The notes beneath the pieces were generated by a model, which saw only the letters and a list, made by a program, of their open reading frames with translations, ran no database searches and was not told where the DNA came from. Made by a program: the position numbers and the translations under genes. Shown piece after piece: positions 57,184 to 64,000 of a DNA stretch of 64,000 nt; within the stretch, counting starts at the first letter, position 1; the number at the start of each line of letters is the position of its first letter. The stretch is from Eleusine coracana subsp. coracana (taxonomy: Eukaryota; Streptophyta; Magnoliopsida; Poales; Poaceae). Location: assembly GCA_032690845.1 (NCBI GenBank), contig CM064430.1, positions 5,876,949-5,940,948 on the forward strand, read 5' to 3'.

Positions 57184-58211
57184 CACTACTAGAAGAATCC
57201 TTGAATATTTTGCAAGTCATGTAATTTTTTGCGTGCTACAAGTTTGGTAGGAATCGAACTCACAACATTTTCTCACGTAATCACCCCTACCACTATACTA
57301 CAGCCTGACTTGAGTCTTCACTTCATTATTATTATATAATGTCATACTAAACCGAGTATAAATTGCTTGTTTGAGATCATAAATAAATTCTAATTAAAAA
57401 ATTGTCAACTACAAAGTTTCTTAACCTTTTGAGATCTACAACTTTCATTTTAGGAGTTTCGCCATCCAAGGTTGTTTATTAAATTTGAATTTTAAATTAA
57501 AGAATTTCAAATAAAGTTTTTGGTCGACAATATGATTTCAGATAAAAAGTGGTCAACAACAAAGTTTGATAAAAAGTGGTCAACTTTTACTTTTACTATT
57601 TCTTCATCTGAGGTCATTTGAAAAATTCTATTTTTCAAATTTAAAAAGTTTATTTACTTTTCATAGACAAAATTAATTTAAATTAAAAAGTGTTCAACTA
57701 TAAAGTTGTATAACTTCTGAAGACCTGCAACTCTTACTTTGGTCTTTTGTTCATCCGACATAATAATAGTAATATTGTTCACAAATGCTATATATTTCGT
57801 TATAGTTTAATAAACTATATATATTTTGTGACAATGTTATTATTAATTTGAAAAATGACGAAAAGATCAAATAAAAGTTACATATCTTCGGAAGTTATAT
57901 AACTTTGTAGTTAAATTTCTTAATTTCAATTAGTTTACTGCTTTAAAATATAACTTGAATTTATATTTGTCAAGTTTTTTTCCTAAGACGCAACAAAGAT
58001 CTTATTTGCAAATTGTTTTCTTCATAACACTCTGGCAAAGAGCTTGTTTTCTGAATGCCGAACAAAAGAAGTTTGTTTTCTGAATGCCGAACAAAAGAAG
58101 TTTGTCTGAGTGTTTTTTTTTACACTTGACAAAGGGCTTTTTGCCAACTGTGTGACAAAATACATCCGGTAAACCTCTAACCACTCAGCAAATAGCCGAT
58201 TTCCTCTAGTG
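57184..58211. mobile_element. Small CACTA transposon
   Basis: The left end CACTACTAGAAG and the right end TCCTCTAGTG are flanked by AAA on both sides (57181-57183, 58212-58214). The right 150 bp contain TGCCGAACAAAAG, ACACTTGACAAAGGGC and TTTGCCAACTG words, close to the GCCGAGTGT subterminal repeats of grass CACTA elements. No transposase is encoded. Confidence 0.82.
57246..57305 (-). other. tRNA-like Pol III A and B boxes inside the CACTA
   Basis: On the minus strand, TGTAGTATAGTGGTAG resembles the A box of tRNA genes and GAGTTCGATTCCTACC matches the B box, about 30 bp apart. No cloverleaf or anticodon is supported, so this is at most a tRNA-derived remnant. Confidence 0.45.
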
Positions 58212-58284
58212 AAAAGAATAAGTAACATACCCGCTGAAGAAGAAACACCGCAAATTTGCAGCAGTAAATTTGCCCAACTCTGAA

Positions 58285-58640
58285 CGCAATCAAGTTCTGT
58301 CATAATACAGCATGTTTCACTCTGAACAAAACTCTGAAGAATCGTAGACAAAGCGCCGGAGCTCAGGTCTGTAATTTTCACGTCCTGGCTGAATTTCAAG
58401 TGATTCGTTTCTGATATTACTATTTCCATAACAAACAGGTATTGTAACCCACACTGCAAGTCAAGGCTTTGTGCAGTTGGAGCTTGTCAGCATGCTACGA
58501 TTCGCATGAGTTTCTGTCCAGACACGGTACGGTGAAATGAATGGAAAAGGAGATTGGGGCGCTGAAAATCTTTGGTTCCTAGCTGCTAGCTGATGCATTA
58601 TCAATTTCATTGCAAGTAGCCTGGACATACGTATACGAAC
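58285..58640 (-). other. 3' flank of ELIP copy B
   Basis: Shares CAATCAAGTTCTGTCA, CAAAGCGCCGG/CAAAGGGACGG and GCTGAAAATCTTTG with the 47320-47700 relic. It confirms the head-to-tail order of ELIP units despite the intervening nest of transposons. Confidence 0.65.
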
Positions 58641-58720
58641 ATATACACGTACAGAAAGAAGCAACTACGCACAGTTACAAGATCCTACAAAGCTATACAC
58701 CGCGGGCTGACCAATAAAGT

Positions 58721-59383
58721 TCACACGTTGACGAACGGATTGCCGGTGATGTACTCGGTGATGGCCAGCGCGACGAGCCCGAGCATCGCGAACCGCCCGT
58801 TCCAGAGCTCCGCGTCGGCGCTCATGAACCCATCGCTCCTCTTCTCGGCACTCTCGCCCTGCAGCAACGGCACCAGCGACGCCACCGATAGGACTGCGGC
58901 GGTGGCCGCGAACCAGGCCAGGCCGGAGCCGCTGCCGGCCTGCGAGAGAAGGCCGCCGCCGCGTGACGCCTCCACGGCGATCGCGGAGACGAAGCCCACC
59001 ATGGCGAGACGGCCGTTGATGCGCTCGGGTGCTGGGCCGCTGAACGCCAGTGCGTCCCACAGGCCGGGCTTGGCCTTGGGTTTCGGGGTGCTGGGCCTGG
59101 GCGCCGCCGCAGGGCTGGGAGACGGCGAGGTGGTCGTGTCCTCCGTCGGCTCAACGTCGGGCTGCAGATACATGTGTATCAGTACCAATCGTAATTAGCG
59201 CGAAAAAATTTATAACTGAGTTAATTTATTGATACGGCCATGGATGCTTACCTCGGTCTGGGCCCTGACGACGAGGGCGCGACGACGGGGCGCAACGCCG
59301 TACACCGGGGCCACGTGGCCGGCACGCACGCCACCGGCGGCGAAGGCGAGGGAGGTCATGGAGGCCATCACAGTGGTCGCCAT
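58721..59383 (-). CDS. Early light-induced protein (ELIP), copy B
   Basis: A thylakoid photoprotective protein of the light-harvesting family. Exons: 59252-59383 (44 codons, [18 protein letters not shown] to VVRAQTE) and 58721-59161 (146 codons plus stop), giving 190 residues. The intron has GTAAGC and CTGCAG borders and the same phase-0 position as copy A. The linker (residues 45-76) is Pro/Thr/Ser-rich. Helix 1 carries [11 protein letters not shown], helix 2 is [20 protein letters not shown] and helix 3 carries [11 protein letters not shown]. The loop before helix 3 ([12 protein letters not shown]) differs from copies A and C. Coding sequence looks intact, but the promoter has no good TATA box, so its expression may be weaker. 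Confidence 0.95.
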
Positions 59384-59510
59384 TATCTCGGAAATGCACG
59401 GTATGGTGATGGTGATCGGAGAGAAGAGTGCCTAGAAACTCAAAGCTGTGGTCGCTACACCAGAGACGCTCTGTTCGCTGACTTGCTTTGATGGGCGAGT
59501 GGGCGGCCGG

Positions 59511-59816
59511 ATTTACAGGAAGCCATCAGCGAGCGAGGCCCGTGATCAGATCGATCACGGAGGTCGGTGGTGGTGGCTGGGAGGGGGGCCACGTTGCCGG
59601 GGCTTACGCAGCATAGTACATATGCGCGACGTGGACAGCGGCGGGTTCACAGCCAGGCAACGACGAACTGGGGTGATCGACGTGGACGCTCACGGGGCCG
59701 CCCAGGCATCTACTATCATATCATCCATCGAGGCGCGCGAAAGTTGGAGGGGAGGCGGGCTGCATGCCTCCATTCAGCTCCTTGGCCTGGAAAAAGTGGC
59801 ACAAGATTCCAGAACC
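59511..59816 (-). promoter_or_regulatory. Promoter of ELIP copy B, TATA box degraded
   Basis: At the TATA position (59511-59518) the minus strand reads TGTAAAT instead of TATAAAT. GCCACGTTG (59588-59596) and GCGCGACGTGGAC (59624-59636) keep ACGT cores. The heat-shock block CAAGATTCCAGAAC ends at 59815, with the first GAA unit changed to CAA. Confidence 0.6.
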
Positions 59817-59929
59817 GCACTTGGCTGCTTGGGGTGCCGGGTACGTTTACGTGTGTGCAATGCCAGCGCCAAGATGCATTTTTGTCGCTATGTGATGAGC
59901 AGTGAGGGCAGGATGATAATGTCACTGTG

Positions 59930-61950
59930 ACGAGCGAGTGGAGAAAACGAGAGAGAACGTTGTGGCAAAGCGTGGTTACACGTATCAAATTTTGATTCTT
60001 AGCGTATGAAAAAAAAGAGAGCGGCACAGTTTAACAACTTTTACTAGAAAGCTCCGGTCAATCAATTCCTCCCGAAAAAAGTGTAATTTAAATTTTTTTG
60101 AGAAGCTAAAAATATTTTTTGTAATAGCCATAGTAAAAAAATAAATGTTAAGAACATTGATCTTCACGACTACTGAATGTGACAATATGATATTTTCTTG
60201 TTGTCCGTTGTTATCTGTTTGTACATCCTACGTGACTGGTAAACAAGTTTTCGATTTTTAAACCTTTTAAAAGAAGCCATATTGTTGCTTGTTGGCTTCT
60301 AGAGTCCAAATATTGGTCTAAGTAAATCGAGAAGATGACACTTGCCACAAACCAATCGTTAGTGCAGGTTATGTAAGGAGCACTATACCCTATTAGAAGC
60401 CTTCCCGAAGGAAAATAACATAATTAAATGGTGAAAATAGTTTAACTAATTGAGTAGAGATAACATTGCCTTATTTGAATGTTCAAAAGTTCTAGCTCTC
60501 AAAGTCGATAAAAAGTAACCTATCGACTTTGATATATTTTTGTTTATTCTAATGTCATCCATGTTTTTGTTAGACTGTTGTTTATACACTTTTAAATGAT
60601 ATTAGATATAAAACTAAGAATAGTAGCATATATTAATTTATCACACAAGCAAATGTCTTATAATATACAAATTGTCTAGAAGAACATAGAATTATATTCA
60701 ATTTTGAAATTAAACTACTTACTTGATACTTTGAGTAAACCACACTATAAATAAAGCATATTTTCTCCATCCATAGAAAGAATATGTGTGACCTCAATTG
60801 TTTACCTTTGTATCTGCATTTATATTTGTTAATTCTTTAATATTGTAACCATTTCAATGTCAGTTCACTGGAGTTTCGGCTTACCCCTGCGAGAGGAAAC
60901 AGGTTCAATTGTACGCAAAAAAATAATGAGTTCATAAGTCCACTTTGTCACTATCTTAAAAGATACAAAACACTTTTAAATTAATATAATTTATTAAATA
61001 TTAACTGTTTGTCCTATGTCTCATTGGTAGATCATATATAATATCTCATAAGTGCTAAAAAAATGCCAAAGAGAAATGAAGTTTGTCATTGTGCGAGTTA
61101 GAAATAGGCTTCTGATTGAAAAGAATGCACAAAAATTTAAAGATTAAAGTTATGTGTTGAATACATGATTAATACATCGTTGTCATCATTATTCTTTGTA
61201 ATTTTAAAGAAAACATGTTGATTGTTGCTTCGAGAGACAATGGTGTATCATTTGAAGTAACAAAACATAACTTAGATGAGACAAGTACAAATGACAGTTT
61301 GTGAGCTTTAATTAATAGAGCTATTGTTTTTTTAAAAAAAATTGTTGTCTTTTAATTTAGAATCAAGATCTTGAATTGCTATTTTTAATTGAGGGTAGGA
61401 TATTTGAACTTTCTACTAAAACATAATTGAAATCTATCCAACCTAGATGACACAACTACAAATAAGCCTAGATAAACACATAATAATGTTTTACGACCCT
61501 TGAGCAAGAGAACTAAGGAAACCACTTAATTGTTATGAAATTCTAGTTTAGAGAAAATGACAAATACTTAAAGAAAAAAGAAATGATATGTACACATCAT
61601 GTTTTAAGGAGATATGTGTTGAAAGAAAGTAGAGTTATAATGAATTACTTTTATGAAATACCCTCAATTTTTTTTGGATATATATTTGATATTTTATAAA
61701 TTTTAAGGAAGTATCATGTAAAAGTTGCAAGACAATCTTTGTTCCCTCAACTTGTCCATGCACGACGTCTATGCCCATGAACTTTGAATATATATACGTA
61801 TATTCAACTTTTGTTTCTAAATTTTTCTTTACTCATGTATTCAGTCTACACTGTTTCAATCCTCGAAGGCCGAACATGGCTAGCGTTAGCAGTGTGGTTG
61901 CCACACATCATGCATTCAACAACTGGCCCGTGTAGGCGCGTGGCCACAAA
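59930..61950. other. AT-rich intergenic DNA, nothing recognised
   Basis: No protein family, paired LTR or clear transposon ends were found. Short open frames are compositional. It separates ELIP copies B and C and is not obviously related to the T1-T3 duplicate block. Confidence 0.5.
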
Positions 61951-62385
61951 CTCATCAGCATAAGCGGTGGATCTGGATGAAGAAGGCAGCTACAATGCCC
62001 ATAGCCCAAGTGAATGAAAATCCCCTTGAATTTGACACAGTAGGGAGACCACCTCGGAACTGGAACAGACCTACACTGCATAAGAACAGTTTAAAGTGTT
62101 TGAAACCATGATGACACATCCGAAAGTTGAAGCACAGCATCTATTTTACTCTTTATTCTTCGCAGTTGTTATGGGTAGCGTGATTAAGTATGTACAAGTT
62201 ACTGTAAATATCTTTTTCCACCGCATAAACCGTCGTCGCCAGAAATTTTCACACGAATTTCGCACACGGCATATATATACACTTTTTCAAAGGAGTCATT
62301 CCGTTGCTGCTTTGCAGACGGCATATACACATTGCAGGCCATTTTCGCTTGATATTTCTAGGAGCTAGCCTACATACATATTTGT

Positions 62386-62976
62386 TTACGCGTTGATGAA
62401 TGGCGCGCCGGTGAGGTACTCTGTGACGGCGAGCGCGACGAGTCCAAGCATGGCGAGTCGTCCGTTCCAGAGCTCGGCATTGGCGTTCATGAGGCCGCCA
62501 GTCTTGGCCTCAGCGCTCTCTCCCTGTAGCAGTGGCATAAGCGACGCCACAGACAGCGCGGCCACCATGTATGCGAACCAGGCTTGCCCCGTCCCGCTTG
62601 CGGCCTGCGCGAAGAGGCCGTCCCCGTGCGTGGACGCCTCGACGGCGATCGCGGAGACGAAGCCGACCATGGCTAGCCGGCCGTTGATGCGCTCGGGAGC
62701 GGGGCCACTGAACTTCAGCGCATCCCAGAGTCCCGTGCTGGAAGGCTGCAGCAAATTAAATGCAGTGATAGTTAAGTATACCATCATCAGATGAACAGAT
62801 TACAAACATGAAGTCTAGAAATCATTAGAGGATGATCGATCGGTCGTTCTCACCTTGCTCTTGCTCTGGGCCCTGACAACAATGGCGCGGCGGCATGGGC
62901 CGAGCGCAGATCCCGGGGATCGGCCGCCACCCATGCCAGCGGCGAGTGCGAGAGAGCTCATCACAGTTGTCGCCAT
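62386..62976 (-). CDS. Early light-induced protein (ELIP), copy C, short-linker form
   Basis: Exons: 62854-62976 (41 codons, [18 protein letters not shown] to AQSKSK) and 62386-62745 (119 codons plus stop), total 160 residues. The intron (GTGAGA...CTGCAG) is in the same place as in A and B. The Pro/Ser/Thr linker of 32-36 residues in A and B is reduced to four residues (PSST) before [10 protein letters not shown]. The three helices are kept: [40 protein letters not shown] and [20 protein letters not shown]. The transit peptide also diverges. It is the most different of the three and probably the oldest paralog; pigment binding should be retained. Confidence 0.93.
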
Positions 62977-63119
62977 TGGAAACTTGGCAAGTAGTATGTC
63001 GGTGTGCTGGCTACGAGGCTAGTACTAGTATGGAAGAATATAATGGTGTTACCTCTTCTGGTTCAGGTGTTCGGTGTTGCTGCTGTGCAATGAGACTGAG
63101 AGAGTGTGGGCCGGGGCCG

Positions 63120-63420
63120 ATTTATAGGTGGCTTGCTCGCGTAAGCCCGTAACCGTGGGGGTTGGCCGTGGCGGGGGCCACGTCGCCCGGCGACTCATGG
63201 CCGCATGCAGATACAACCTGAGCCGCGGCGGGAGTGCTGGTGTAGCTAGAGCCTAGAGTGCACATGTGCGCGACGTGGAGGCAGCAAGCTCTTGTCGGGC
63301 TTGATTTTGTCCCCATGCAACGGCGTGAACGGCCAGGGTTTCAGGCCACCGTGTGCACCATGTACCCGAGAGGGCTGCCTCCTCCTGCTTGGCTGGAAAA
63401 GTGTAAGAAGATTCCAGAAC
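63120..63420 (-). promoter_or_regulatory. Promoter of ELIP copy C
   Basis: TATA box CTATAAAT on the minus strand at 63120-63128, about 145 bp from the ATG. GCCACGTCG (63177-63185) and GCGCGACGTGGA (63268-63279) are ACGT-core sites. GAAGATTCCAGAA (63407-63419) is a perfect three-unit heat-shock element, identical to that in the orphan promoter at 27605. Confidence 0.7.
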
Positions 63421-63530
63421 CGAGCGAGGAGTTCCCGACGCTTGTGCGTGTGACCATGTGGGTCACTCATCCTCACTGACGTGTCGGAGATGGCCATGTG
63501 TGCCTTAAATATAACACAGACTAGATAGAT

Positions 63531-63555
63531 TGACGCGCTTCGCCGCGTCAGTCAT
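63531..63555. other. Short GC-rich hairpin TGACGCG...CGCGTCA
   Basis: A 7-bp perfect stem with a 6-base loop following ACTAGATAGAT. Similar hairpins occur near Helitron ends in grasses, but no partner end is visible here. Confidence 0.35.
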
Positions 63556-63662
63556 GGATTTACAAATGACACAGAATTCACTGCGGTGCTCTCATGAACA
63601 TGTCAGTTACAAACCTGGAGAGAAAACTACCAGCCAGTGACTCATCTCAATATCTTCTTTAG

Positions 63663-63672
63663 TATATATAAT
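63663..63672 (+). promoter_or_regulatory. TATA-like box before the right-edge gene
   Basis: AGTATATATAATTAG lies about 145 bp upstream of the ATG at 63809 on the same strand. Confidence 0.45.
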
Positions 63673-63808
63673 TAGAGGGTCACCTTTTTTCCAAGAAATA
63701 AAAAGACCTCCGAACATCTCACAGCATTTTTCCTTTGAATAAAGGAAGCGGACACAACAAGAGCTGGTTACGCCATACTATTTTCTTGTCTCTGTTTTGC
63801 TGGCAAGC

Positions 63809-64000
63809 ATGCAACTGCTATTCCGCCACGCGGTGGAGCTCTATGCCACCCACCGACAGCCCCTTCCTGCAAAAGCCGGCCATCCCCCTCCAGCTGCAGC
63901 TGCCAATGTTCTCTCTTCACTCTCCGCAGTGCTCACCGAAGCAGAGCAGCACCCACAGCCTTCCTCCTCTCTTGTTAGATTCGCCGCCACCTGCCCACCT
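63809..64000 (+). CDS. 5' part of an unrecognised gene, runs off the window
   Basis: Sixty-four codons are open from ATG at 63809 to the right edge, starting MQLLFRHAVELYATHRQPLP and continuing with Ala/Pro-rich and then SLSAVLTEAEQHPQP sequence. An in-frame TAA at 63740-63742 and no other Met in between fix this as the first possible start. GC content rises sharply at the ATG, as in many grass genes. A TATA-like box lies upstream. The N-terminus is hydrophobic and basic and could be an organelle-targeting sequence. I do not recognise the family. Confidence 0.55.
   Translation, partial: MQLLFRHAVELYATHRQPLPAKAGHPPPAAAANVLSSLSAVLTEAEQHPQPSSSLVRFAATCPP

Overview
This is nuclear DNA from a plant, almost certainly a grass. 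The evidence is intron-containing early light-induced protein (ELIP) genes, nested LTR retrotransposons of the Athila and SIRE/Maximus types, CACTA transposons with grass-style subterminal repeats, and many Stowaway MITEs. No bacterial operons, rRNA genes or convincing tRNA genes were seen. Host genes occupy little of the window: three intact ELIP genes, all on the minus strand (44546-45241, 58721-59383, 62386-62976), and the first 64 codons of an unrecognised plus-strand gene running off the right edge (63809-64000).

Layout. 1-589 and 10974-12895 are old repeat-like DNA split by a complete but mutated Athila-type Ty3 element (595-10968, minus strand, target duplication GTAAC). 12896-17760 holds unclassified decayed repeats, a MITE, a perfect foldback and short tandem arrays. 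17827-23209 is a CACTA element (target duplication GTA) that carries a kinase gene fragment and a nested Stowaway-like element. 23213-31912 is a mosaic of decayed duplicates of the DNA around ELIP genes, including an ELIP promoter that lost its coding region. 31918-42505 is a complete non-autonomous SIRE-type Ty1 element (target duplication GACAT) with a gag-like gene but no visible pol. 42511-48175 contains an ELIP exon-1 relic, the first intact ELIP gene and the 3' flank of a lost ELIP copy. 48175-57152 is a nest of LINE, CACTA-transposase and second SIRE-type remnants. 57184-58211 is another CACTA element (target duplication AAA). The last two ELIP genes follow.

How the genes work together. 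ELIPs are thylakoid proteins with three membrane helices that bind pigment and protect plastids under high light, cold or drying. The copies form a head-to-tail array that has repeatedly duplicated, decayed and been broken up by transposons. The copies keep a shared promoter layout: a heat-shock-element-like block, ACGT-core sites and, except in one copy, a TATA box. Large tandem ELIP arrays are described in desiccation-tolerant plants; this window fits that pattern but does not prove it.

Most unusual observation. Three different LTR retrotransposons each carry many copies of their own short palindrome: a GCGCCGATCGGCGC type in the Athila element, a GACGGAAGTTCCGTC type in the first SIRE-type element and a GACCGGACTGTCCGGTC type in the second. 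The copies come in pairs or triplets mostly 21-23 bp apart, about two helical turns. They cluster around the LTR TATA boxes and, in the Athila element, also sit inside coding sequence in all three codon phases. This looks like a family-specific, helically phased recognition code.
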